Of a DNA stretch of 64,000 nucleotides, positions 7,367 through 15,650 are shown piece after piece. Source of the stretch: Paenibacillus sp. JNUCC32 (GTDB lineage Bacteria > Bacillota > Bacilli > Paenibacillales > Paenibacillaceae); contig NZ_CP062260.1 of NCBI RefSeq assembly GCF_014863545.1, positions 744,001 to 808,000 of the forward strand, written 5' to 3'. The stretch's first letter is position 1; the number at the start of each line of letters is the position of its first letter. Below the pieces are notes generated by a model. It had not been told where the DNA came from, made no database searches, and saw only the letters and a list, made by a program, of their open reading frames with translations. Both the position numbers and the translations under genes were made by a program.

Positions 7367-7979
7367 AGGTTTCGTCCGCTTTGTTCACATACTCCACCGA
7401 GTAAATATGCGTCCTCGTTAGATCAATGACCTCTTTTATGAAATCCTCCTGCGATTCCCTGAAATCGTTTCGAATCCAGTTCAGAATCAACCCATGAAAG
7501 CCGTAGGCGGTGTACCGCTTGAAGTAGTCCATGTTCACCGGGATCTGGTTAATCGTTTCGAATATAAATCGTTCCTGATAGATTTTTACGATCGTTTGAG
7601 GAAATTCCGTATGCAATCCCGGCAAGGTATCCTCGTATTTGATCAGCTCAAAAAAATCGCGGTGCTCGTAGATGTAGGCCACGATATTAAAGGACGGGGC
7701 ACTGAGGTTCGCCGTATACACTTTGTGTCCCGGTATGTAGGGCTTGCCCACCGATTCTTCCAAGCCCTGGAGTTTGGAAGCCAGCACATCGTCGGCTAAT
7801 TCGATTTTGTCCTGGTAATGGACGTAGAAGGTGCTGCGGTTATAAGCAGCCTTATCCACGATGTCTTTCACCGTTACAGCATGATAACCCTTCTCTTTTA
7901 CAAGTTGAATAAAGGCGGATTTCAAATGTTCTTTCGTCCGATTTCTTCGTGCCGATGTCACGAGTTGTTCATGATTCAC
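7365..7979 (-). CDS. TetR/AcrR family transcriptional regulator
   Basis: A 204-residue regulator. The N-terminal helix-turn-helix (residues about 12-58) contains the family signature VTVKDIVDKAAYNRSTFYVHYQDK. The C-terminal ligand-binding part (60-204) has the FELIKYEDTLPGL and ILNWIRNDFRESQEDFIKEV pattern seen in DhaS/YfiR-like members. It diverges from two SDR genes, and three copies of a 20-bp repeat lie in the shared intergenic region, so it probably represses the SDR operon and perhaps itself. The ligand is unknown. Confidence 0.88.
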   Translation of the reverse strand: MNHEQLVTSARRNRTKEHLKSAFIQLVKEKGYHAVTVKDIVDKAAYNRSTFYVHYQDKIELADDVLASKLQGLEESVGKPYIPGHKVYTANLSAPSFNIVAYIYEHRDFFELIKYEDTLPGLHTEFPQTIVKIYQERFIFETINQIPVNMDYFKRYTAYGFHGLILNWIRNDFRESQEDFIKEVIDLTRTHIYSVEYVNKADET

Positions 7980-8060
7980 GAAAAGAGCGCCCCCCCAAAA
8001 AGACAGTTTGGTTCCAAGTGTTGACTAGATCGACACTTCATCACAGGTTAATGATTGTTA

Positions 8061-8147
8061 AATGTGAACAGAATAGTACAATTGAATTGTAAGCAAAATA
8101 GTACTAAATTTAATATCTTAATTTAATTGTAATCAATATAGTACTAT
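8061..8147 (+). promoter_or_regulatory. Three-copy repeat, candidate TetR operator array
   Basis: Three related sequences share TGTRA-x-CARWATAGTAC: 8061-8081, 8085-8107 and 8125-8147. Their GTAC centres are at 8076, 8101 and 8141 (spacing 25 and 40 bp). The third copy contains the palindrome ATAGTACTAT. They fill the region just upstream of the first SDR gene. Confidence 0.6.
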
Positions 8148-8175
8148 TTTAATCCATTATACGGGGGTATCCAAG

Positions 8176-8913
8176 ATGGGGAAATTACAAAACAAGGTTG
8201 CTGTAATTACCGGTGGTGCATCCGGCATCGGTGCGGCGACCGCGCGTCTTTTCGTTGAAGAAGGAGCCAAAGTGGTGCTTGTCGATCTCAATGAGGACAA
8301 AGGCAAGGCCTTTGAAGCCGAATTGAAGGCGCTTCATCATGAGGCGTTGTTCGTTAAAGCGAATATTACCAGCGAGGAAGAAGTAGCCCATATCTTTAAG
8401 CAAGCGACGGAAGCTTTTGGCAAAGTGGATGTTGTATTTAACAACGCTGGCATCGGGCGCGTTCATTCTTCGCATGATCTAGAGTACTCCGAGTGGCGAA
8501 ACACCGTAAACGTGGACTTGGACGGCGTATTCCTGGTCGCCCGGGAAGCTATCCGTGAAATGTTAAAAGCAGGCGGAGGCACGATCGTTAATACCGCATC
8601 CATGTACGGTTGGGTCGGCTCGCCCGGTTCCGCGGCTTATAACGCCGCTAAAGGAGGAGTCATTAACTTGACGCGTTCCCTGGCACTGGAGTATGCCGAG
8701 CACAATATTCGGATCAATGCGCTGTGCCCGGGCTTTATCGACACACCGATCATTCCGGAGGAGAGCAAGCAAGCGCTGGCAGCGGCCACTCCGATGAAGC
8801 GTTTGGGACAAGCCGATGAAATGGCAAAGGCTGTTCTGTTCATGGCTTCGGATGACTCCTCGTTCATGACGGGGAATACCTTGACGGTTGACGGCGGATA
8901 TACAGCCCAATAA
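8176..8913 (+). CDS. SDR family NAD(P)-dependent oxidoreductase
   Basis: Classical short-chain dehydrogenase, 245 residues. Cofactor motif TGGASGIG (about 12-19), an acidic residue in LVDLNED after strand 2 suggesting NAD preference, NNAG (about 90-93), catalytic Ser in NTASMYG, and YNAAK (Tyr-x3-Lys). The C-terminal DDSSFMTGNTLTVDGGYTAQ is typical of the family. Start ATG at 8176 follows a GGGGG site. The second SDR gene follows after 54 bp, and both are probably controlled by the divergent TetR regulator. The substrate is unknown. Confidence 0.9.
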   Translation: MGKLQNKVAVITGGASGIGAATARLFVEEGAKVVLVDLNEDKGKAFEAELKALHHEALFVKANITSEEEVAHIFKQATEAFGKVDVVFNNAGIGRVHSSHDLEYSEWRNTVNVDLDGVFLVAREAIREMLKAGGGTIVNTASMYGWVGSPGSAAYNAAKGGVINLTRSLALEYAEHNIRINALCPGFIDTPIIPEESKQALAAATPMKRLGQADEMAKAVLFMASDDSSFMTGNTLTVDGGYTAQ

Positions 8914-8967
8914 TGGGTGAACTTAGACATACAGAGAATCATGACATCTTACTAGGAGGCATACACC

Positions 8968-9741
8968 ATGAGCAAATTTGATGGAAAAGTGATCGTGATT
9001 ACTGGCGCAGCAGGCGGGATCGGAACGGCAGCCGCCAAAAAACTGGCGGAACAGGGGGCCAAGCTTGGGCTGGTCGATTTGAACCTGGAAGCCGTCCAAC
9101 AAGTGATTTCCGATTTGGGCCTGGACGATTCCAGAGCAATTGCGCTGCAGGCCAATGTCGCCAAAGAAGAGGAAGTCAAAGCGTATGTGGATGCAACGGT
9201 CGAGAAGTTCGGTAAAATCGACGGCTTTTTCAATAATGCGGGGATCGAAGGGATCACTGCCAATGTAGAGGACTATCCGACCGAAACCTTTGAAATGGTC
9301 TTCAATGTCAACGTCAAGGGTGCTTTCCTTGGACTGAAATACGTGGTTCCCGTCATGAAAAAGCAAGGTTACGGCAGCATCGTGAATACCTCCTCCGGCG
9401 CAGGCCTTATCGGTTCGCCCGGATTTGTCGGATACAATAGCTCCAAGCATGCCGTGATCGGCATGACGAAAGTGGTTGCATTAGAAGCTGCTCCGTTCGG
9501 CGTGAGAGTGAATGCCGTAGCGCCTGGAGTGATCAATACCCGCATGATGCGCCAAATCGAGAAAAATACGGTGCCTGAGGATGCCGAAGGTGCAAGAAAA
9601 GCATTCGGAGCCGCCGTTCCGCTCGGACGATACGGGGAAGCGGAAGAGGTAGCCAACGTAGCTGTTTTCTTGCTGTCCGATGATGCGTCCTATGTAACGC
9701 AATCCATTTATACCGTGGATGGCGGCCAAATCAACCAATAA
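8968..9741 (+). CDS. SDR family NAD(P)-dependent oxidoreductase
   Basis: Second short-chain dehydrogenase, 257 residues, with TGAAGGIG (about 12-19), LVDLNLE (acidic cofactor-specifying residue), NNAG, catalytic NTSSGAG and YNSSK, and the C-terminal SIYTVDGGQINQ. It is a paralogue of the preceding gene but clearly diverged. AGGAGGCATACACC precedes the ATG. A terminator follows at 9761, closing the two-gene operon. Confidence 0.9.
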   Translation: MSKFDGKVIVITGAAGGIGTAAAKKLAEQGAKLGLVDLNLEAVQQVISDLGLDDSRAIALQANVAKEEEVKAYVDATVEKFGKIDGFFNNAGIEGITANVEDYPTETFEMVFNVNVKGAFLGLKYVVPVMKKQGYGSIVNTSSGAGLIGSPGFVGYNSSKHAVIGMTKVVALEAAPFGVRVNAVAPGVINTRMMRQIEKNTVPEDAEGARKAFGAAVPLGRYGEAEEVANVAVFLLSDDASYVTQSIYTVDGGQINQ

Positions 9742-9760
9742 GTTTACAAATTGCTTAGTT

Positions 9761-9803
9761 AAAGGGTCTTGTCCGGTGTTTATACCGGTCAAGGCCTTTT
9801 TTA
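9761..9803 (+). terminator. Terminator after the SDR operon
   Basis: Imperfect stem around CTTGTCCGGT / ACCGGTCAAG with a short loop, followed by TTTTTT at 9797-9802. Confidence 0.75.
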
Positions 9804-9867
9804 CATTCGTTAGGAGTGGTGGTGCAGCGGTCTGTTCTCCCCGAATATAAGTGGGTCATTTATCATA

Positions 9868-9896
9868 TTGGGGTCATGCGGATTTTGGAATATAAT
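9868..9896 (+). promoter_or_regulatory. Promoter before the second GyrI-like gene
   Basis: -35-like TTGGGG (9868-9873), 17-bp spacer, perfect -10 TATAAT (9891-9896). It lies about 105 bp before the start at 10002. Confidence 0.55.
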
Positions 9897-10001
9897 GGTG
9901 TGTAGATAGGGAAAGCAGGTGCTGATTTCTTTGTGCCGCTTCATGCGATGGATCCGAAAACTGTAATGCGCAGTTAATTGGAATTAGAAAGGGGATATGA
10001 A

Positions 10002-10466
10002 ATGACGGAGATCAGCCAAGTCCATATGGAAGATCTGTGGTCGGTTCGAAGAGAACGCTTAGGCAATCGATGGTTAATCGGCGTTCAGAATCCGCTTCCG
10101 CAATCCTATGAGGACGAACAGCGCTTGTTTGCAACCCTTAGATCCAGAAGAGACGAAATACAGCATCAAACTGCCGATCCGAATACGTACATGGTGATCC
10201 ATGATGACGGATCGAAGATGACGGTAGCCTTGATGGTAAGTCGTATCGGGGAGATCCCGGAGGGCATGGTATCGTTGAATCTTCCGGAAGAGGAATACGA
10301 GGTTTTCCGGTTCGAGGAGAAACATATTTGTTCATTCTGGCAGTATTTCTGCGAAACCGATCATCGGAGCAAATATGGCGTCAATGCTGCCAAGGCAAGA
10401 TTTGAAACCTTTAACGACACCTTGCAGCCGAATGGCGTGACGGAAATTTATTACCCGAAAGAATAG
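10002..10466 (+). CDS. GyrI-like / effector-binding domain protein
   Basis: A 154-residue stand-alone effector-binding-type protein. The middle TVALMVSRIGEIPEGMVSLNLPEEEYEVF aligns by eye with the same part of the protein at 5964 (both contain x-EVPEGMVS-like stretches), and the end TEIYYPKE is the usual last strand. I chose ATG 10002 because GAAAGGGGATATGA precedes it; an upstream TTG at 9978 has no ribosome site. The ligand or partner is unknown. A gene for a Cys-His-Asp protein follows after 56 bp and may be co-transcribed. Confidence 0.7.
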   Translation: MTEISQVHMEDLWSVRRERLGNRWLIGVQNPLPQSYEDEQRLFATLRSRRDEIQHQTADPNTYMVIHDDGSKMTVALMVSRIGEIPEGMVSLNLPEEEYEVFRFEEKHICSFWQYFCETDHRSKYGVNAAKARFETFNDTLQPNGVTEIYYPKE

Positions 10467-10522
10467 GAAGGATGCCCGAACATGTATCATAGATGACAGA
10501 AGCCGTAAAGGGAGGAAGGAAT

Positions 10523-11275
10523 ATGCGAGCGACTGAAGATATCATGCAGGTATGGAGGAAGTTCAACGATTTTCCGATGGAAACCTTAACGAAAGCCTGG
10601 CACAGCTTAATAGACCCGGAATGCAAACAACGAACAACGGATGTCATGAAAGAGCATCGCGCATTGTATGGAACGTCGGGCAATTGTTTTGATTTGGCGA
10701 TTTGGTTAATCGATGAATTCAGACAGAACAAACGCCCCTGTTATGGAGTTCTGACGGAGCATTTGCATGTCGCCGTGGTCGCCGTCAACGAAGAGGGCAA
10801 TAAATATTTCTGCGATCTTGGAGATCAATGGATTGAGCCCATTTTGTTGGAACCGGGTCATGAAGCGTATACGGAAGAATTTGTCGACGGTTTCTTTCCA
10901 GGTTCACGCATTAAACTGAACACCAGAGCGAATCGTCTCTTGATAACCTACGGAAGGCCAAACGGAAAGGAAAGCAGCCAAGCATTCGATTTGACGCCTG
11001 TATCCGATGAGGCATTGATCATCGCCGGGCAAAAAACGCAGCGCCTGTTCAGCGATCCGCTTGTAGAAAAGAGGATTTTTACGGATCAGGAGGTTCTCCA
11101 TTGGGAATTCGATCATTACGAAAGCTACCTAAGTTCCAAGGAAGGCAGAATAGCGGAGCCTCAGCTGAAGGATATCGGGGAATGGGCGGAACGAATACAT
11201 ACGATGAGCGGGATCCATGAAGAAGTCGTCATACGGGCATTGGAAGTTTACTCGAAGAAGTCTTCGCATCCTTAA
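10523..11275 (+). CDS. Uncharacterised protein with a possible NAT/transglutaminase-like Cys-His-Asp triad
   Basis: A 250-residue soluble protein. I do not recognise the family with certainty. GTSGNCFDLAIWL (Cys55), TEHLHVAVVAV (His82) and YFCDLGDQW (Asp98) occur in the order and local sequence context of arylamine N-acetyltransferases and other papain-like fold enzymes. The Cys-His spacing (27) is shorter than in true NATs (about 38). The C-terminal half (120-250) has no recognised motif. ATG 10523 follows GGGAGGAAGG, a very strong site; an upstream ATG at 10493 lacks one. Confidence 0.6.
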   Translation: MRATEDIMQVWRKFNDFPMETLTKAWHSLIDPECKQRTTDVMKEHRALYGTSGNCFDLAIWLIDEFRQNKRPCYGVLTEHLHVAVVAVNEEGNKYFCDLGDQWIEPILLEPGHEAYTEEFVDGFFPGSRIKLNTRANRLLITYGRPNGKESSQAFDLTPVSDEALIIAGQKTQRLFSDPLVEKRIFTDQEVLHWEFDHYESYLSSKEGRIAEPQLKDIGEWAERIHTMSGIHEEVVIRALEVYSKKSSHP

Positions 11276-11324
11276 CGCTAGGCTTTTAACACCTTAGACT
11301 GGGGAGAACGTTACATCCAAAAGG

Positions 11325-11387
11325 AAAAAACAGCTATTGCCGTGCGGCTTCAGGAAATTTTCCCGTGCTTAGGGTTGCCGGCAATAG
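11325..11387 (-). terminator. Terminator of the BcrAB-type ABC operon
   Basis: On the minus strand CTATTGCCG and CGGCAATAG (plus 11379-11387 and 11334-11342) form a 9-bp stem with a long loop, followed by TTTTTT (plus 11325-11330). The 150 bp between it and the permease hold no convincing gene. Confidence 0.55.
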
Positions 11388-11540
11388 TCCGTTTCGTTTT
11401 CCTTATGGATATCAAGATAAGGCTCGCTTCAAAGGAAGCTTCATGATTAAATGTTTGTTCCCCTATGCCTTGACAGGCCATCGCCAACCCGCTGACGGCT
11501 ACCAGGACAATGCTGTACCTCCGTTCATACTGCATCAATC

Positions 11541-12239
11541 TTAAGCTACATCGGTTCGATCCACTTTGTTAAAAGCAAGATAGCCAAGGATCAGGCCAAG
11601 CAGGCAGAGAACAATCGGGATGGCGATGAATTGGAACAAGCTGGACGAGCTTCCCCCGTCGGACACCGATGCGTTAATCAAGAATCCAATAATGACAGCC
11701 GAAGTAATCGTGGAAGGCGCCGATTTTTTTCTCATGCCGAACGATAACGGAATGAGGCTGATGCCGGCCATCATAAAGGCGTTTAGCACCGTGGCCGGAA
11801 CAGCGGCCATCATGGCAGCGACAGGAATAGACGCGTCAAATAAACCGATCATCGGATTCAAGAAGTACGTAAACAGATGGATCAGGAACGTTGTTATGAT
11901 GATGCTGAAAAAACAGAACCCAAACACAATCGATAACTTGGCTTGAATAATTTTTTTTCGCTGCAGCGGGTAGGTGAACAACACCTGGATCATGCTGCTC
12001 TTGTATTCGTCAATCACTAAACGGGACAGAATAACGCTTGAGAATATGATATAGGTGATTCGAATCAAAACACCTGATAACGATATGAAATCTGCATAAC
12101 TCATGGGCTCGTGTTCCCCTTTGGAACCCAGCGCCATCAGCGTAACGGCGGCGAAAATAGCCGCAATGCAAATGGCTAATCCCTTGAAATATCCGGACAG
12201 GTTATTCTTCTGCCATTCCAGCTGTATCAATTTAAGCAT
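11541..12239 (-). CDS. ABC-2 type transporter permease (bacitracin/lantibiotic exporter type)
   Basis: Membrane subunit of an exporter, 232 residues, about six hydrophobic segments (near 18-40, 60-80, 100-125, 135-160, 170-190 and 200-222). It resembles BcrB/LanEFG-type permeases that remove peptide antibiotics. Start ATG 12239 follows GGAGG with 8-nt spacing and overlaps the ATPase stop by 8 bp (ATGCTTAA), so the pair is coupled. The divergent two-component system suggests drug-induced expression. Confidence 0.82.
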   Translation of the reverse strand: MLKLIQLEWQKNNLSGYFKGLAICIAAIFAAVTLMALGSKGEHEPMSYADFISLSGVLIRITYIIFSSVILSRLVIDEYKSSMIQVLFTYPLQRKKIIQAKLSIVFGFCFFSIIITTFLIHLFTYFLNPMIGLFDASIPVAAMMAAVPATVLNAFMMAGISLIPLSFGMRKKSAPSTITSAVIIGFLINASVSDGGSSSSLFQFIAIPIVLCLLGLILGYLAFNKVDRTDVA

Positions 12240-12963
12240 AGCGTTTGCCTCCATGAACGAGATTGATGAAATACGCCTCTAACGACCCGGCATGCTGTCC
12301 CCGGATGTCCGCCATCTTTACTTCCGTTAATAATTGCCCCTGATGAATAATGCCGATCGTATCGGCAACCGATTCGATTTCCGACACGATATGGCTCGAT
12401 ATGAGAATGGTGGTTCCGTAGTTCTTCTTGAATAGCAGTAAGAGCTCCCGAATATCCTTAATTCCGATCGGATCCAGTCCGTTGATCGGTTCATCCAGAA
12501 TGAGGATGTCCGGTTTCGTCACAATGGCCCGTGCAATCCCTAACCGCTGCTTCATTCCTAGCGAGAATTCATGGATTTTCTTCTTCCCGACTCCGTGAAG
12601 GCCTACGATCTCCAGCGCTTCCTTAATCGCAGACTTATTGTGATATCCGACGTATCTGCAATGAAGATCCAAGTTGGCTTCGGCCGTAAGCCGGTCGTAA
12701 AACACGGGATATTCAATAATGCTGCCTATTCTCTTTAGGTATTGAACCGATGTGGGGAGAACCGGTTGATCGAATACTCGGATTTCACCGGAAGACGGTT
12801 TGACCAGGTTTAAGATCATTTTCATGATGGTGGTTTTCCCGGCACCGTTCGGACCCAAAAACCCGTAAATTTCCCCTTTGTTAACGTTCATATTGACGTT
12901 CGTAATGGTTTCTGTACCCTTGTATACCTTGCTTACTTGATGGATTTGAATCATGGTTTCCAC
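12232..12963 (-). CDS. ABC transporter ATP-binding protein (BcrA type)
   Basis: ATPase of the exporter, 243 residues. Walker A GPNGAGKTT (about 35-43), signature FSLGMKQRLGIA, Walker B ILILDEPINGLDP, and the switch histidine in LISSHIVSE. Bacitracin and lantibiotic self-protection ATPases have this form. A GTG start at 12963 has GGGAGG 8 nt upstream; an internal ATG at 12954 is too far. Upstream, two GTAAA boxes 11 bp apart (13019 and 13030) may bind the neighbouring response regulator. Confidence 0.88.
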   Translation of the reverse strand: METMIQIHQVSKVYKGTETITNVNMNVNKGEIYGFLGPNGAGKTTIMKMILNLVKPSSGEIRVFDQPVLPTSVQYLKRIGSIIEYPVFYDRLTAEANLDLHCRYVGYHNKSAIKEALEIVGLHGVGKKKIHEFSLGMKQRLGIARAIVTKPDILILDEPINGLDPIGIKDIRELLLLFKKNYGTTILISSHIVSEIESVADTIGIIHQGQLLTEVKMADIRGQHAGSLEAYFINLVHGGKRYA

Positions 12964-13018
12964 TCTGATTTCCTCCCGCTCTCTGATTGATGTGCTACAT
13001 TTAGCTTAAGGAACGAAA

Positions 13019-13034
13019 GTAAAAATAAAGTAAA
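13019..13034 (-). promoter_or_regulatory. Candidate response-regulator box before the ABC operon
   Basis: GTAAA at 13019 and again at 13030 (one helical turn, 11 bp, apart), about 56-71 bp before the GTG of the ABC ATPase gene. OmpR-family regulators commonly bind direct repeats with this period. Confidence 0.4.
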
Positions 13035-13146
13035 CGGAGCGGAAAAAACTCGTAACATTTGACATAGCGTAAGCTCGTAAACGATGAAATAAGGTAAGAT
13101 AGAATTACATGTTCTGGATTAGTTTGAAACGAGGGAAGAATAGCAA

Positions 13147-13866
13147 ATGGAATCTGCAACCATATTGGCCGTCGATGACGAGATTGGTATTTTGAAGTTA
13201 TTGGAGATTACGCTCCGAAAAGAAAACTTTACGCATATTGACACGGTCTCATCCGGAAAAGGCGCACTGCAGCGCGTCAAAGAAAAATCATATGACATGA
13301 TCCTGCTTGATATTATGCTTCCGGATCTAAGCGGCTTTGAACTCTGCACGGAGATCCGGAAACATACGAATGCGCCGATCATTTTCATCAGCGCGCGCTC
13401 TACCGACTTCGATAAGTTAACGGGGTTAGGCATCGGCGGGGACGATTATATAACAAAGCCCTTTAATCCATTGGAGGTCATTGCCCGAATCAAGGCGATT
13501 CTTCGTAGGCAAAAAATTATGGAGAACGAACTTCAACGAAACACGGCCTACGATTACGGGTACCTCTCATTTCATCCGGAATCGGCAACGTTAATCGTGA
13601 AGGGCCAACCAGTAGATTGCACGGCCAAGGAGCTGGAGCTGCTGCATTTCTTCTGCAAGCATCCCAATCATATCTTCACGACGGCTCAGCTTTATGAGCT
13701 GGTATGGGGGAGTGACGTGTTCGGGGAAGAAAAAACGGTCACGATCCATATCTCCAAGCTGCGCAAAAAGATAGGCGATGATACCCGCAAACCCGCAATC
13801 ATCGTGAATTTAAGGGGGATCGGTTATAAATTCATCCCTCCGAACGAGGCACTGGCATGCGAATAA
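13147..13866 (+). CDS. OmpR-family response regulator
   Basis: DNA-binding response regulator of 239 residues. Receiver domain 1-120 with acidic pocket Asp10-Asp11, phosphorylation site Asp55 (MILLDIMLP) and the conserved lysine in YITKPFNP. A winged-helix C-terminal domain (about 135-233) ends with VTIHISKLRKKIGDD and VNLRGIGYKF. It overlaps the kinase gene by 10 bp. Divergence from the BcrAB-type exporter suggests it activates that operon, as in bacitracin or lantibiotic response systems. Confidence 0.92.
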   Translation: MESATILAVDDEIGILKLLEITLRKENFTHIDTVSSGKGALQRVKEKSYDMILLDIMLPDLSGFELCTEIRKHTNAPIIFISARSTDFDKLTGLGIGGDDYITKPFNPLEVIARIKAILRRQKIMENELQRNTAYDYGYLSFHPESATLIVKGQPVDCTAKELELLHFFCKHPNHIFTTAQLYELVWGSDVFGEEKTVTIHISKLRKKIGDDTRKPAIIVNLRGIGYKFIPPNEALACE

Positions 13867-14966
13867 AAACTCGGTTCACGGTACATTTGGCGTCAGGGCT
13901 CATTCTGTGGATTCTTGGGACGGGGATTCTCCTTGTTATTCTGCTTGAAGGTGTTCTTCCCATGCTAGGTATCCATTTCAGCGAGGATAACGAAGGGCTT
14001 ATCGTAGGAGCGATCTTCGGATTCAGCACGCTGCTATGTATAGCCCTGTTCGGATGGTATTTTGGCGGCCCGATCGGATTCATAATGACCTGGATTCAAC
14101 AGCTTTCGAAAGATGATTACAAGCAACCGGCCGATTTGTCCAAAATCGTTACCCGAAAAGGGAAACTGCGCATGCGGTACCGCCTCTATCAGGAGGTGCT
14201 CCAGCATCTTCAGTCCTTGGGCAGCGTCCTGCAAGCGAACGAGGCGGAAAGAACCCAAATCGAACAGGCCAAACAGGAATGGATCGCGGGGATATCCCAT
14301 GATTTGAAAACACCTCTAACCTATATTAAGGGCTATTCGGCTCTCTTATTGAATGAACAATACGAATGGTCGAAGGAAGAGGCGATCTCTTTCATCCGGG
14401 AAATGGACGATAAAGGGAAGCATATGGAGGAATTGATTCAGGATTTAAGCCTCGTTACGCAGCTCAACCGGGCTGATGGCGCGCTGCCGTTACAGAAGGC
14501 GAAACAGGACATCGTCGAGTTCACCAAAAGGGTGGTTGCCGATATCAGCAATAATCCGCAGGCAAGCAACTACCTTTTGCATTTTCAAACGGATTCGTCT
14601 GCCATGCACGTGGATTTTGATGCGAAATACATGCAGCGCATCCTGCAAAATATCATGATGAACTCGATCATTCATAATCCGGAGTTTACGGAGATTTTCG
14701 TCCGGATCACGGACGCAGGAGAGTTTGCCGCTATCCGCATTACGGACAATGGCATAGGCATGCCGGCCGATACGGTAGCGCATCTGTTCCAGCAATATTA
14801 TCGCGGGACCACGACGGATGCTGCCTCTGAGGGCACCGGACTGGGAATGGCGATCGTTTACAAGCTGATTCAAGCTCATGACGGCACCATCACAGTGGAG
14901 AGCAAGCCTTCGCAAGGGACAACGTTTACGATTCGATTGCCGAAAGAAGGAGGGAGATATGGATGA
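13857..14966 (+). CDS. Membrane sensor histidine kinase
   Basis: A 369-residue kinase with two N-terminal membrane helices (about 12-32 and 47-68) separated by only about 15 extracytoplasmic residues, as in intramembrane-sensing kinases of antibiotic response systems. The phosphoacceptor His148 lies in GISHDLKTPL, the N box is near NIMMNSIIHN, and the G boxes are ITDNGIGMP and EGTGLGMAIV. The partner is the preceding regulator. The short loop suggests that the signal comes from the membrane or the transporter. Confidence 0.9.
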   Translation: MRIKTRFTVHLASGLILWILGTGILLVILLEGVLPMLGIHFSEDNEGLIVGAIFGFSTLLCIALFGWYFGGPIGFIMTWIQQLSKDDYKQPADLSKIVTRKGKLRMRYRLYQEVLQHLQSLGSVLQANEAERTQIEQAKQEWIAGISHDLKTPLTYIKGYSALLLNEQYEWSKEEAISFIREMDDKGKHMEELIQDLSLVTQLNRADGALPLQKAKQDIVEFTKRVVADISNNPQASNYLLHFQTDSSAMHVDFDAKYMQRILQNIMMNSIIHNPEFTEIFVRITDAGEFAAIRITDNGIGMPADTVAHLFQQYYRGTTTDAASEGTGLGMAIVYKLIQAHDGTITVESKPSQGTTFTIRLPKEGGRYG

Positions 14967-15517
14967 AGAAACTACCGACGATCCAATTAGAAAGGTTGAT
15001 TTTACGGCCGTTCAGTTTAGAAGATGCAAGAGTTGTACAGGAACTGGCAGGCGATAAGTATATTGCAGAAACAACGTTATATATTCCGCACCCGTACGAG
15101 GATGGGATGGCAGAACAATGGATAGAGTCCCATTTTGCTAACTTCAATGAAGATCGATCCCTTGAGCTAGCTATTGTACATAAAGAAGAAAATTACGTAA
15201 TTGGCGCAATCAGTATAGGCTGCAATCGAAATTTTGATCACGGTGAGCTTGGATATTGGATAGGGAGAAAATACAAGAATCACGGCTTTTGTACGGAAGC
15301 GGCAAAAGGAATCGTACAATATGCGTTTGAAGAAATGCGATTAAACCGCATTTTTGCACGTCATCTGGGGAACAATCCTGCATCAGGCAAAGTCATGTTA
15401 AAGCTGGGAATGAAGCATGAAGGACTGTTAAGACAACATGTAAAAAAATGGGGTGAATATGAAGACCTTGCGCATTATGGTCTGTTGAGGGAAGAGTATG
15501 TATCAGAGAATAGCTAA
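14963..15517 (+). CDS. GNAT N-acetyltransferase (RimJ/RimL type)
   Basis: A 184-residue acetyltransferase with the RimJ start IQLERLILRPFSLEDARVV, the acetyl-CoA site YWIGRKYKNHGFCTEAAKG (about 93-111) and the C-terminal GNNPASGKVMLKLGMKHEGLL. The ATG overlaps the kinase stop by 4 bp, which places it in the two-component operon; this could be a drug-modifying activity or plain gene stacking. The substrate is unknown. Confidence 0.85.
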   Translation: MKKLPTIQLERLILRPFSLEDARVVQELAGDKYIAETTLYIPHPYEDGMAEQWIESHFANFNEDRSLELAIVHKEENYVIGAISIGCNRNFDHGELGYWIGRKYKNHGFCTEAAKGIVQYAFEEMRLNRIFARHLGNNPASGKVMLKLGMKHEGLLRQHVKKWGEYEDLAHYGLLREEYVSENS

Positions 15518-15592
15518 GGACTCTGGTTGATATCAAAAACTGGATCGCGGGTACATCCGAAAAACAAACGATTAAACGGTGGTTTCTGTCTT

Positions 15593-15650
15593 TTACCATT
15601 CTATGACTCTGGTAATATACTATATCATTCCCAGCTAAGGAGTGATATAG
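15593..15650 (+). promoter_or_regulatory. Promoter and inverted repeat before the crystallin-like gene
   Basis: -35 TTACCA (15593-15598), 17-bp spacer, -10 TATACT (15616-15621). CTATATCA (15620-15627) and TGATATAG (15643-15650) form a perfect 8-bp inverted repeat around the ribosome site AAGGAG (15637-15642), ending right at the start codon. Confidence 0.45.

Noticed and set aside
11350..11538. 62-codon minus-strand frame after the ABC permease
   Set aside because: It begins TTG-ATG 2 bp after the permease stop but has no ribosome site of its own and runs into the terminator hairpin. It could be a gene remnant but is not supported.
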